Source: Tessaracoccus sp. MC1865
GTDB lineage: Bacteria > Actinomycetota > Actinomycetes > Propionibacteriales > Propionibacteriaceae
Direction: 5' to 3'
DNA length: 64,000 bases
Assembly: GCF_017815535.1 (NCBI RefSeq)
Contig: NZ_CP072596.1
Coordinates: forward strand, 1,364,001 to 1,428,000
The notes beneath the pieces are model-generated. The model saw nothing but the letters and a program-made list of their open reading frames with translations, was not told the DNA's origin and did not search any database. Of this stretch, positions 31,556 through 39,790 are shown one piece after another (the stretch's first letter is position 1; each line of letters begins with the position of its first letter). The position numbers were made by a program, and so were the translations under genes.

Positions 31556-31591
31556 CCCAGAGGTCACAGGTTCAAATCCTGTCCCCGCTAC
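31556..31591 (+). other. 3' fragment of initiator tRNA-fMet: putative attachment site (attR)
   Basis: CCCAGAGGTCACAGG followed by TTCAAATCCTGTCCCCGCTAC matches, from memory, the 3' part of actinobacterial initiator tRNA: anticodon-stem end, variable loop, T-arm with TTCAAAT loop, and acceptor strand CCCCGCT-A. The 5' half of the tRNA is absent. Only the 3' end remaining, at the boundary between plasmid-like genes and core genes, is the standard mark of integration into a tRNA gene. CCCAGAGGTCA is also repeated just upstream (31534-31544). Confidence 0.75.
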
Positions 31592-31601
31592 TACCGGAAG
31601 A

Positions 31602-31632
31602 CTCCCGGCCAGATATCTGGCCGGGAGTTTTT
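31602..31632 (+). terminator. Rho-independent terminator after the tRNA-fMet fragment
   Basis: CTCCCGGCCAGAT (31602-31614) and ATCTGGCCGGGAG (31615-31627) form a perfect 13-bp inverted repeat, followed by TTTTT (31628-31632). It is 10 bp after the tRNA end, so it is the chromosomal terminator of the original tRNA gene. Confidence 0.9.
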
Positions 31633-31702
31633 CTCATGCCCGTGCTGCATCGCCCACGGGCGGCCCGCTCGACCAGTTGGATGTGATGCTCGGCCGCGTC
31701 GC

Positions 31703-31740
31703 TTGACCCCGGCGTCGTTGCAGAGCACCATTGCTGCAAC
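31703..31740 (+). promoter_or_regulatory. Promoter and overlapping inverted repeat before the lacI-type gene
   Basis: TTGACC (31703-31708) and CACCAT (31726-31731) are spaced by 17 bp as -35/-10. GTTGCAG (31717-31723) and CTGCAAC (31734-31740) are perfect inverted repeats that bracket the -10. This suits autorepression by the LacI-family product encoded 22 bp downstream. Confidence 0.5.
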
Positions 31741-31761
31741 TTGAACGATCCAGGGGGTGAG

Positions 31762-32760
31762 ATGAACAAGCCGACGCTTGCGAGCCTGGCCGCCGAGTTG
31801 AACCTGTCACGGCAGACGGTTTCCAATGTCCTCAACTTCCCCGACAGGGTGCGCCCGGAGACCCGGGCGCGGGTCCAGGAGGCCATCGAACGCTCCGGTT
31901 ACCGCCCCTCGGCGGCGGCCCGCGCGCTGCGCAACCAGCGGGCCATGTCGCTCGGCCTCAGGTTGAGCAATCCCCGCAACGGCATCAGTGGCTCCATCAT
32001 GGACGCCTTCACCCACTCACTCGTCGAACGGGCCGATCAGAGCGGCTACCGCGTCGTGCTGTTCCCGGCGCGCACCAACGACGAGGAGGTGGACAAGCTC
32101 GTCGAACTGCGCCGCACGCTGGCCATCGACGCCTGCATCCTCACCGACACCTGGCTCGACGACCGTCGTCCGGAGCAGCTGAAGGACGCAGGCGTACCTT
32201 TCGCGGCCTTCGGCAGACCGTGGGGCGCGCCCGATCACGGGCGCTGGGCTGACGTCGACGGCCGCGCCGGCGCAGCCGAGGCGGCTGCCCACCTGCGGAG
32301 CCAGGGGCACGAGCGCATCGGGTACCTGGGCTGGTCCGACGGCTCCCCGGTGGGCAAGGACCGGCGCGCCGGCTGGGCTGAGGCCCTTGGGCTCACGCCC
32401 GAAGCGGAGCACGAACTGGCGGTCGAGGTGGAGGACACCGTCGACGACGGCGCAGCCGGCATGACGCAACTGCTGGCGATGGGGGCGACGGCGGTGGTCT
32501 GTGCCTCCGACACCCTCTCGCTGGGCGCGTTCACCGTGCTGCGCCGACGCAGTGAATCCGGCCGGTGGATCATCGGTTTCGACAACACCCCCGTGGCGCG
32601 GGAGCTCGGCATCTCCAGCATGGCGCAACCCGTGGAGGAGGTGGCGGCGACGGTGTTGGACATGGTTCTGGCGCAGATCGCAAACCCCGGGGTGGACCTG
32701 ACGGGCGTCACCATACCCCCGGTCCTGATCGCCCGTGACGGCTCAGGAGCGATTGGATGA
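31762..32760 (+). CDS. LacI-family transcriptional regulator
   Basis: 332 residues from the ATG at 31762, preceded by AGGGGGTGAG. The N-terminal helix-turn-helix and hinge are clear (TLASLAAELNLSRQTVSNVLN, then RPSAAARALRNQRAMSLGLR). The periplasmic-binding-like ligand domain follows, with AVVCASDTLSLGAF and WIIGFDNTPVARELG. It is encoded 66 bp before a five-gene ABC importer operon in the same direction and probably controls it. It is the first core gene after the integrated element. Confidence 0.92.
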   Translation: MNKPTLASLAAELNLSRQTVSNVLNFPDRVRPETRARVQEAIERSGYRPSAAARALRNQRAMSLGLRLSNPRNGISGSIMDAFTHSLVERADQSGYRVVLFPARTNDEEVDKLVELRRTLAIDACILTDTWLDDRRPEQLKDAGVPFAAFGRPWGAPDHGRWADVDGRAGAAEAAAHLRSQGHERIGYLGWSDGSPVGKDRRAGWAEALGLTPEAEHELAVEVEDTVDDGAAGMTQLLAMGATAVVCASDTLSLGAFTVLRRRSESGRWIIGFDNTPVARELGISSMAQPVEEVAATVLDMVLAQIANPGVDLTGVTIPPVLIARDGSGAIG

Positions 32761-32772
32761 TCGCGCACCAAA

Positions 32773-32789
32773 AACCTACTGGTTACACT
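32773..32789 (+). promoter_or_regulatory. Promoter of the ABC importer operon with small inverted repeat
   Basis: TACACT (32784-32789) is a good -10, 37 bp before the ATG. AACC-TACT-GGTT (32773-32784) overlaps it and could be an operator half of the adjacent LacI-type regulator, though it does not resemble the repeat before lacI. A -35 is not clear. Confidence 0.4.
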
Positions 32790-32826
32790 GATGACGCTCT
32801 AGCCAGACCCTCGAAGGGAACCCCTC

Positions 32827-34332
32827 ATGCGCCGTAGCAGCCTGTCGGTGGCCGTCATCCTGGCCCTCGTGGCATCGGTGGTGCTGAGCGCCTGCGCCCG
32901 CCCTGACCCTGCCCCGGAGACAGCCGAGTCGACGCTCAACATCGGCGTCACCACCCGGCCTGACGGCCTCGACCCCATCACCGTGGCCGGTGCGGGCACG
33001 CCGTTCGTGCTGCTGTACAACGTCTACGAGACGCTGGTGAAGGTGGACTCGGACGGCAACATCAAGCCGCTGCTGGCCAACGAGTGGCGGATCTCCGAAG
33101 ACTCGCTCGTGTACACCTTCACGCTGGAGTCCGGCGCCCAATTCGCCTCCGGTGCTGCGCTGGACGCGGAGGCGGTCGTGGCCAACTTCGAGCGCAACCG
33201 CGGCGACACCGCGACGGCGCAGATCCGGGACAAGTGGGGACCTGTCGACACCATCGAGGCCATCGACGAGTCCACCGTCGAGATCACGCTGAAGCAGCCG
33301 TCGCATGCCTGGCTGTACGACCTGAGCGGCCCGATGGGGATCGTGGCCGATCCCGCAGGCTTCGGCACCATCAACACCGTGCCCGTGGGCTCCGGTCCCT
33401 ATGTCTTCGACGCGTGGGAAGAGGGCTCCTACATCCAGCTCAAGCCCAACACGAACTACTGGGGCACCCCGGGCCGCTTCTCCGACGTGTACTTCCGCTA
33501 CTACTCGGACCCCAACGCCATGAACGCGGCGATGCTCTCGGGACAGCTCGACATCATCTCGAACCTCACCGTGCCGCAGTCCATCGAGCAGTTCCGCGAC
33601 GAGTCGCGCTACACCATCCATGAGGGCACCACCACGGGCGAAGTGGTGCTCGGCTTCAACCACGGATCCGAGCCCCTCAAGGACCTCAAGGTCCGTCAGG
33701 CCATCAACCACGCCATCGACCGCGAGGCTCTCGTCGACGCGGTCTGGGCGGGCATGGGGCCGCTGATCGGCTCGCACGTGCCGCCGACAGACCCCTGGTA
33801 CGAGGACCTCTCGCGGGCCTACCCGTTCGACCCGGCCAAGGCGCGCGAACTGCTCAAGGAAGCGGGCCACGAGTCCGGCCTCACGCTGCGCCTGCGCGTC
33901 CCGGTGCTGCCCTACGCGCCGCCGTCGGCCCGTTTCATTGCCGAACAACTCAAGGCCGTGGGCATCGATGTCGTGGTGGAGGAACTCGAATGGGGCCGCT
34001 GGCTCGAGCAGGTCTACGGCAACCACGACTATGACATGACGATCGTGGCCCACGTGGAACCGCGCGATATGACGGCGTTCTCGTTCGAGGGCAACTACTG
34101 GGCCTACAACAACCCCGAGTACAACGAGCTGTTGAAGGAGGCCGACGCCTCACTCACCCCGGAGGAGCAGACCGAGAAGCTGAAGGAAGCCGCCCGTCTC
34201 CTGTCCGACGATGCGGCCGCCGACTGGCTGTTCCTGCTGCCCAGCATCATCATCACCACCCCCGACATCTCGGGCGTCCAGGTCAACCAGATCTCTCTGT
34301 CGTTCGACCTGACGATGCTCGCCAGGGGCTGA
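32827..34332 (+). CDS. ABC transporter substrate-binding lipoprotein, family 5
   Basis: 501 residues. A lipobox LSAC (Cys25) ends the signal peptide. The mature part follows the SBP_bac_5 pattern: LNIGVTTRPDGLDPITVAG, YNVYETLVKVDSDGNIKPLLA, a middle VRQAINHAIDREALVDAVW and a late YWAYNNPEYNELLKEAD. Such proteins bind di/oligopeptides, nickel chelates or some sugars; the ligand cannot be read from sequence. First gene of an operon with two permeases and two ATPases (32827-37698). Confidence 0.92.
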   Translation: MRRSSLSVAVILALVASVVLSACARPDPAPETAESTLNIGVTTRPDGLDPITVAGAGTPFVLLYNVYETLVKVDSDGNIKPLLANEWRISEDSLVYTFTLESGAQFASGAALDAEAVVANFERNRGDTATAQIRDKWGPVDTIEAIDESTVEITLKQPSHAWLYDLSGPMGIVADPAGFGTINTVPVGSGPYVFDAWEEGSYIQLKPNTNYWGTPGRFSDVYFRYYSDPNAMNAAMLSGQLDIISNLTVPQSIEQFRDESRYTIHEGTTTGEVVLGFNHGSEPLKDLKVRQAINHAIDREALVDAVWAGMGPLIGSHVPPTDPWYEDLSRAYPFDPAKARELLKEAGHESGLTLRLRVPVLPYAPPSARFIAEQLKAVGIDVVVEELEWGRWLEQVYGNHDYDMTIVAHVEPRDMTAFSFEGNYWAYNNPEYNELLKEADASLTPEEQTEKLKEAARLLSDDAAADWLFLLPSIIITTPDISGVQVNQISLSFDLTMLARG

Positions 34333-34338
34333 TCGCGC

Positions 34339-35298
34339 GTGGCCCTGCGACGGGTGCTGGTGCGGGCGGCGTGGCTGTTCGCCAGCCTGCTGCTGGCCTC
34401 GTTCCTGATCTTCGTGGTGGCCAACGCCCTCCCAGGCGACATGGCCCAGATCATCCTCGGCTCCAACGCGGCGCCGGGTGAGGCGGAGGCGCTGCGGGAG
34501 CGGCTCGGCCTCAACCGCCCGTTCGGGTTGCGGTACCTCGAGTGGCTCTGGGGTGTGCTCCGGTTCGACTTCGGCGCCTCCTACATCAGTGGCCGCGCCG
34601 TCGCGCCCCTGATCGCCGCGCGCCTGGAGGTGACGCTGTCGCTGGCCATCCTGGGCATGCTCGTCGCGGTGCTGGTGGCGGTTCCGGCGGGGGCGTACGC
34701 GGCGGTCCGACGGCGGCACGCCGACGGAGCGGCCGTTTCCGCCCTGTCGCAGGTGGGGCTGGCCGTGCCCGCCTTCTGGGCCGGCATCTGGCTGGTGATC
34801 ATCTTCGCGATCCAGCTGCGCTGGCTACCCGCCGGCGGTTACGTGTCGTACTGGGACTCCATCGGCGAGTGGCTCACGCGGCTCGTCCTGCCCGTCGTCT
34901 CGCTTGCACTGGTGCAGGGCAGCGTCATCTCGCGCTACGTGCGCTCGTCGGTGATCGAGGTCATGCAGGAGGACTACTTCCGCACCGCCCGCGCCGTCGG
35001 CTGGTCCAGGGCCGGGGCCCTGTTCCGGCACGGGCTGCGTAACATCGCCATCTCGCTGCTGACCGTCATCGGCCTCCAGTTGGCGACCCTGCTGGTGGGC
35101 GCCATCATCATCGAGCAGGTCTTTGCGCTGCCGGGCCTGGGTTCCGCGCTGCTGCTGGCTGTGTCACAGCGAGACCTCGCCGTCGTCCAGGCCATCGTGT
35201 TGCTGTTGGTGTGGAGCGTGCTGGTGATCAACTTCTTGGTGGACGTCGCCTATCAACTCATCGATCCCCGTCTCCGACGTGCGGCGGACGCGGCATGA
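34339..35298 (+). CDS. ABC transporter permease (DppB/OppB type)
   Basis: 319 residues, GTG start with AGGGG upstream. Six membrane spans and the conserved N-terminal FIFVVANALPGDMAQIILG are typical of DppB. The EAA loop lies in YFRTARAVGWSRAGALFRHGLRN, contacting the ATPases. It starts 6 nt after the binding-protein stop and overlaps the next permease by 4 nt. With 35295-36104 it forms the import channel. Confidence 0.92.
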   Translation: MALRRVLVRAAWLFASLLLASFLIFVVANALPGDMAQIILGSNAAPGEAEALRERLGLNRPFGLRYLEWLWGVLRFDFGASYISGRAVAPLIAARLEVTLSLAILGMLVAVLVAVPAGAYAAVRRRHADGAAVSALSQVGLAVPAFWAGIWLVIIFAIQLRWLPAGGYVSYWDSIGEWLTRLVLPVVSLALVQGSVISRYVRSSVIEVMQEDYFRTARAVGWSRAGALFRHGLRNIAISLLTVIGLQLATLLVGAIIIEQVFALPGLGSALLLAVSQRDLAVVQAIVLLLVWSVLVINFLVDVAYQLIDPRLRRAADAA

Positions 35299-36104
35299 AG
35301 CGCGCGACGCTCTACACAGGTCTCGTCCTCATCGGCGCGGTGGTGATGTTCGCCGTGGCCGGCGTCTTCTGGACCCCGTACAACCCCACAGCGATGGTGG
35401 GCGAGCGGCTGGCTGAGCCCGGCTGGCCCCACCTGTTGGGCACGGACGGATTCGGCGCCGACATCTTCTCCCGCATCATCAACGGCGCGAAGATCGTGCT
35501 CCTCGTGGGCATCGTGTCGGTGGCCGGGGCCGCCGTCGTCGGCGTGCCGGCCGGGATCTTCGCCGGTATGAAGCGCGGCTGGATGGGGGAGATCCCCGCC
35601 CGCCTGGCCGACATCCTCTACGGCTTCCCGGCGCTGCTGCTGGCCATCCTGTTCGCCGCCGCCCTGGGCGGGTCGACCTGGACGGCGATGCTCGCGATCT
35701 CCATCGCCACCGTCCCCGCCTTCCTGCGCATCGCACGGGCCGCGACGTTACAGGTGATGTCGCAGGGCTACGTCGAGGCGGCCCGCCTCAGCGGGACCCC
35801 CGGGACGGCCGTGGCGGTGCGCCACGTGCTGCCGAACATCGCCCCTGTGCTGGGAGTGCAGGCGTCGGTGAGCTTCGGCGTGGCGATCCTTGCCGAGGCC
35901 GGGCTCTCGTATCTGGGGCTCGGTTCACGGGCCTCCGAGCCGACGTGGGGCCGCATGCTGCGCGAGGCGCAGGACTACATCTTCAGCGAGCCCATCCAGG
36001 CGTTGTGGCCCGGCCTGGCGATCGCAGTCGCCACGCTGGGCTTCAACCTCCTGGGGGACGGTCTGCGAGACCTCCTCGACCCACGGCTGACGGAGATCCG
36101 GTGA
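35295..36104 (+). CDS. ABC transporter permease (DppC/OppC type)
   Basis: 269 residues from the ATG overlapping the previous stop (ATGA at 35295). It has the DppC N-terminus with HLLGTDGFGADIFSRIINGA, about six spans and the EAA loop YVEAARLSGTPGTAVAVRHVLPN. It ends GDGLRDLLDPRLTEIR, as in this family, and overlaps the following ATPase gene by 4 nt (GTGA). Confidence 0.92.
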   Translation: MKRATLYTGLVLIGAVVMFAVAGVFWTPYNPTAMVGERLAEPGWPHLLGTDGFGADIFSRIINGAKIVLLVGIVSVAGAAVVGVPAGIFAGMKRGWMGEIPARLADILYGFPALLLAILFAAALGGSTWTAMLAISIATVPAFLRIARAATLQVMSQGYVEAARLSGTPGTAVAVRHVLPNIAPVLGVQASVSFGVAILAEAGLSYLGLGSRASEPTWGRMLREAQDYIFSEPIQALWPGLAIAVATLGFNLLGDGLRDLLDPRLTEIR

Positions 36105-36928
36105 GTTACCTCGAGGTCACGGACCTGACGGTCACGTTCGGGCGACACCAGCGCAGGGCCGTCGACGGTGTGTCGTTCACCGTCGACGCCGCCGAGAGCC
36201 TCGGCATCATCGGCCAGTCCGGGTCCGGCAAGTCCGTCACCGCACTGGCCATCATGGGACTGCTGCCGGACCATGCCCAGGTCACCGGCTCCATCCGGCT
36301 GGACGACCGTGAACTGGTGGGCCTGCCCGAACGGGAATACCGGGCGTTGCGCGGCGACGACATCGCGATGATCTTCCAGGAACCCATGACCGCGCTGGAC
36401 CCGACGATGCGGGTGGGCCGCCAGATCGGTGAGGTCGTCGCACTGCACCACGGCGACCGCCGTGGCCGGATCCGCCCCGAAGTCCTCGCCTGGCTCGGTC
36501 GGGTGGGCATCACGGATCCCGAACGCATCGCCGACTCGTTCCCGCACGAGCTCAGCGGTGGTCAGCGCCAGCGGGCGCTGATCGCCATGGCGCTGGCCAA
36601 CCGGCCCGGGCTGGTGCTCTGCGACGAGCCCACCACCGCGCTCGACGTGCTCGTCCAGCGCCAGATCCTCGCCCTGCTCGCCGAGCAACTCGAGGGCCGC
36701 TCCGCGCTCTTCGTCTCCCATGACCTCGCCGTCGTGCGCCAGATCGCCGCCCGCGTGATCGTCATGCTGGACGGACGCATCGTCGAGGAGGGGCCCATCA
36801 GCTCCGTGATCGCCCAGCCGCAGCATCCCTACACCCAGGGCCTCATCGCCTCTGCGCGCATCGATGCGGTGCCGCCCGGCGAGCGGCTCCCCTCAGTGGC
36901 GGATTTCTACCGGGTGGAGGAGGCATGA
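36101..36928 (+). CDS. ABC transporter ATP-binding protein (DppD/OppD type)
   Basis: 275 residues; the GTG at 36101 overlaps the permease stop. Walker A is GQSGSGKS, the signature LSGGQRQR, Walker B LVLCDEPTTALD, and the switch His lies in LFVSHDLAVV. The usual C-terminal iron-sulfur extension of some DppD proteins is not obvious; the end HPYTQGLIASARIDAVPPGERLPS is the normal oligopeptide-transporter tail. Overlaps the next ATPase gene by 4 nt. Confidence 0.92.
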   Translation: MSYLEVTDLTVTFGRHQRRAVDGVSFTVDAAESLGIIGQSGSGKSVTALAIMGLLPDHAQVTGSIRLDDRELVGLPEREYRALRGDDIAMIFQEPMTALDPTMRVGRQIGEVVALHHGDRRGRIRPEVLAWLGRVGITDPERIADSFPHELSGGQRQRALIAMALANRPGLVLCDEPTTALDVLVQRQILALLAEQLEGRSALFVSHDLAVVRQIAARVIVMLDGRIVEEGPISSVIAQPQHPYTQGLIASARIDAVPPGERLPSVADFYRVEEA

Positions 36929-37698
36929 ACATCGTCGAACTCCGTGGCGCAGCCGTGACCTACCGCAGGGCCGGGCGGCCGTTCGTCGCGCTGCACCCGT
37001 CGAACGTCGTGGTGGCGCCGGGCGAGCGCGTCGGGATCGTGGGCGGGTCCGGTTCCGGCAAGACGACCATGGCCAGGCTGATGCTCGGCCTGGTACCGCC
37101 GTCGGAGGGGGACGTGCTGTTCGACGGCCGCTCCATCGTCGGCCTCCCCGAACGGAAACGCGGCTGGCTGCGGGCCTCCGCCTCCATGGTGTTCCAGGAT
37201 CCGAACTCCTCGCTCAACCCGCGGATGAAGCTGCGCGACATCGTCGCCGAACCGTTGCGTTCACCGGTGCTGCGGGGGAGGGGCGATGTGCCTGAACCCT
37301 CCGTCGAGGTGGTGGCCCGGGCCCTGGAGGGCGTCGGGTTGAGCGCCGACACGTTGGACCGGTTCCCGCACCAGCTCTCCGGCGGTCAGCGCCAGCGGGT
37401 GGCGATCGCCCGCGCGCTGATCTCTGACCCCGCGTTCCTCGTGGCGGATGAGCCGGTGTCGGCGCTGGACGTCTCGGTGCGGGCCCAGGTGCTCAACCTG
37501 CTCACCGACGAAGTGCGGGAACGCTCGCTGGCGTTAGTGCTGGTGTCGCACGACCTGGCGATCGTGCGCCACATGTGTGACCGGGTTCTGGTGGTGGAGC
37601 GCGGCCACATCGTCGAGGAGGGCGCTGTCGCCGACGTGCTGGACCACCCGCAGCAGCCGTACACCCGGGCGCTGGTGGACGCCACCCTGACGTTGTAA
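36925..37698 (+). CDS. ABC transporter ATP-binding protein (DppF/OppF type)
   Basis: 257 residues. Walker A GGSGSGKT, Q-loop MVFQDPNSSLNPRMKLRDIV, signature LSGGQRQR, Walker B FLVADEPVSALDVS and a final HPQQPYTRALVDATLTL, the DppF hallmark. It is the fifth and last gene of the operon and pairs with 36101-36928 as the ATPase heterodimer. No clear terminator follows before serA. Confidence 0.92.
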   Translation: MNIVELRGAAVTYRRAGRPFVALHPSNVVVAPGERVGIVGGSGSGKTTMARLMLGLVPPSEGDVLFDGRSIVGLPERKRGWLRASASMVFQDPNSSLNPRMKLRDIVAEPLRSPVLRGRGDVPEPSVEVVARALEGVGLSADTLDRFPHQLSGGQRQRVAIARALISDPAFLVADEPVSALDVSVRAQVLNLLTDEVRERSLALVLVSHDLAIVRHMCDRVLVVERGHIVEEGAVADVLDHPQQPYTRALVDATLTL

Positions 37699-37788
37699 GG
37701 GTTTCCGCCGCTCAGGACGGGGCGATTCGCTCATGGCTGATTGGACGGGCGCGAACTCCACGGGTGCGGGCGCGTAAAGTGTCCCATC

Positions 37789-38979
37789 GTGAAGGCACTC
37801 CTCCTTGAGAACATCCATGAAGACGCCGTGAAGTCCCTCGAAGCCAAAGGCTTTGAGGTGGAGCTCCGCCCCGGCGCCCTCGCAGAGCGCGACCTTGTCG
37901 CGGCGCTCGACGGCGTTGACTACCTCGGCATCCGGTCTCGCACCCACGTCACCCGGAAGGTGCTCGAAGCGGCGCCCCAGCTGAAGTCGATCGGCGCCTT
38001 CTGCATCGGCACCAACCAGATCGACCTCGAGGCAGCCACGGAGCTCGGTGTCGCCGTGTTCAACGCGCCTTACTCCAACACCCGCTCGGTCGTCGAACTC
38101 GCCATCAGCGAGATCATCGCGATGGCGCGGAGGCTGACGGACCGCAACCGCGACATGCACAACGGTGTCTGGGACAAGTCCGCCGTCGGATCGCACGAGG
38201 TGCGTGGCCGCACCCTGGGCATCGTGGGCTACGGCAATATCGGCTCGCAGTTGTCGATCGTCGCCGAGGCGCTGGGCATGCGGGTCCTGTTCTACGACGT
38301 CGCCGACAGGCTCGCGCTGGGCAACGCCCGTCGCGTCGAGAGCCTCGACGCCCTGCTGGCCCAGGCCGAGACGATCTCGGTGCACGTGGACGGCCGTTCG
38401 GAGAACAAGGACCTGTTCGGCGCGCAGGAGTTCGCCAAGATGCGCCCCCGCTCGCTGTTCCTGAACCTGTGCCGCGGCCACGTCGTCGACCTCGACGCGC
38501 TCCACGACTCGCTGGTCTCCGGGCACCTGGCCGGCGCTGCCGTCGACGTCTACCCGACGGAGCCCAAGAGCAAGGACGAGCCCTTCGTGTCGAAGCTGCA
38601 GGGCCTCAGCAACGTGATCCTGACCCCGCACGTCGGGGGTTCCACGCAGGAGGCGCAGGAGGACATCGGGCGTTACGTGGCCGGCAAGATCAACGACTAC
38701 CAGAACGCCGGCTCCACGTCGATGAGCGTCAACCTGCCGGAGGTCGCGGCCGGTCCGGTGCGCGAGCGTCGCATCGTGCACCTGCACCACAACGTGCCCG
38801 GCGTGATGGCCCGCCTGAACTCCCTGCTGGCCAAGCACGACATCAACATCCTGTCGCAGACGTTGTCGACGAAGGGTGCGCTGGGCTACGCCATCACCGA
38901 CATCGCCGCGGCGGATGTCAACGGGCTGCTCACCGAGCTCGAGGCCCTCGACGAGACGCTGCGCGTCCGGGTGCTCTGA
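37789..38979 (+). CDS. serA: D-3-phosphoglycerate dehydrogenase (ACT-containing)
   Basis: 396 residues. It catalyses the first step of serine synthesis, oxidising 3-phosphoglycerate with NAD. NAD-binding GIVGYGNIGSQLS, the catalytic Arg region, and Glu/His (LTPHVGGSTQEAQ) are present; a C-terminal ACT domain begins at RRIVHLHHNVPGVMARLN and is the serine feedback site. Length and layout match the E. coli-type enzyme rather than the long mycobacterial type. The GTG at 37789 has no Shine-Dalgarno but TAAAGT (37775-37780) lies 8 nt before it, suggesting a leaderless mRNA. Confidence 0.93.
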   Translation: MKALLLENIHEDAVKSLEAKGFEVELRPGALAERDLVAALDGVDYLGIRSRTHVTRKVLEAAPQLKSIGAFCIGTNQIDLEAATELGVAVFNAPYSNTRSVVELAISEIIAMARRLTDRNRDMHNGVWDKSAVGSHEVRGRTLGIVGYGNIGSQLSIVAEALGMRVLFYDVADRLALGNARRVESLDALLAQAETISVHVDGRSENKDLFGAQEFAKMRPRSLFLNLCRGHVVDLDALHDSLVSGHLAGAAVDVYPTEPKSKDEPFVSKLQGLSNVILTPHVGGSTQEAQEDIGRYVAGKINDYQNAGSTSMSVNLPEVAAGPVRERRIVHLHHNVPGVMARLNSLLAKHDINILSQTLSTKGALGYAITDIAAADVNGLLTELEALDETLRVRVL

Positions 38980-39768
38980 TCAGCTGAGGTAGCCGAGGAC
39001 GGCGTCGTGGAGGAGCCCGTTGGTGGCGAGTGCACCAGGGCCCTTCACGCCGTCCTCGCCGCTCAGGTTCGTGAAGCGGCCGCCGGCCTCGCGCACGATG
39101 ATGTCGAGGGCCGCCATGTCGTACAGCTCCAGATCCGGCTCCGCCGCCACGTCGACGCACCCCTCGGCCACCAGCATGTAGCTCCAGAAGTCGCCGTAGG
39201 CGCGGGTGCGCCACGACTCGCGCATGAGGTCGATGAATCCCTGGCCCTTGCCTGAATCGACCCACTCCGCGATGTCCGAGTAGGACAACGACGAGTCCGC
39301 GATGTTCTCCACCTTGCTCACCCGCAGCTCGGTGGCGTTGAGGATGGAGCGGCCGGTGTAGGCGCCGCCGCCCGACGTCGCCCACCAGCGCCTCCCCAGG
39401 GCGGGCGCCGACACGACGGATGCGACGATGTGACCCTCGACCTCGAGCGCGATGAGCGTGGCCCAGACCGGGACGCCGCGCAGGTAGTTCTTGGTGCCGT
39501 CGATGGGGTCGATGATCCAGCGCCGCGGGGAGTCGCCGCTGTCGGCGAACTCTTCGCCGTGCACCGCGTCGCGGGGGCGGGTGCGTGCCAGGGTGCGGCG
39601 GATGGACTCCTCGACGGCGGTGTCGGCTTCGGTGACCGGGGTCGCATCCGGCTTGGACCGGACCTGGAGGTCCAGCGCCTTGAACCTGCTCATAGAGAGC
39701 GAATCAGCGTCGTCGGCCATGAGATGTGCGAGGCGCACGTCGTCGGTGAGGTCCTTTGTCTGTGCCAT
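38980..39768 (-). CDS. hisN: Inositol-monophosphatase family phosphatase, probably histidinol-phosphatase HisN
   Basis: 262 residues. The metal sites are visible: GEEF, WIIDPIDGTKNYLRG and the late ELYDMAALDIIVREAGG. Actinobacterial HisN, which removes phosphate from histidinol phosphate, belongs to this family and is often next to rsgA and aroA, as here. TACGGT (39780-39775 minus) lies 6 nt before the ATG with no Shine-Dalgarno, pointing to its own leaderless promoter. The assignment to histidine synthesis rests on context. Confidence 0.78.
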   Translation of the reverse strand: MAQTKDLTDDVRLAHLMADDADSLSMSRFKALDLQVRSKPDATPVTEADTAVEESIRRTLARTRPRDAVHGEEFADSGDSPRRWIIDPIDGTKNYLRGVPVWATLIALEVEGHIVASVVSAPALGRRWWATSGGGAYTGRSILNATELRVSKVENIADSSLSYSDIAEWVDSGKGQGFIDLMRESWRTRAYGDFWSYMLVAEGCVDVAAEPDLELYDMAALDIIVREAGGRFTNLSGEDGVKGPGALATNGLLHDAVLGYLS

Positions 39769-39790
39769 GGCACCACCGTAGCGGCAACCG

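Noticed and set aside
31556-31591. Complete tRNA gene
   Set aside because: Only the 3' part is present; upstream sequence does not match an anticodon loop, D-arm or 5' acceptor strand, so it is an attachment-site remnant.
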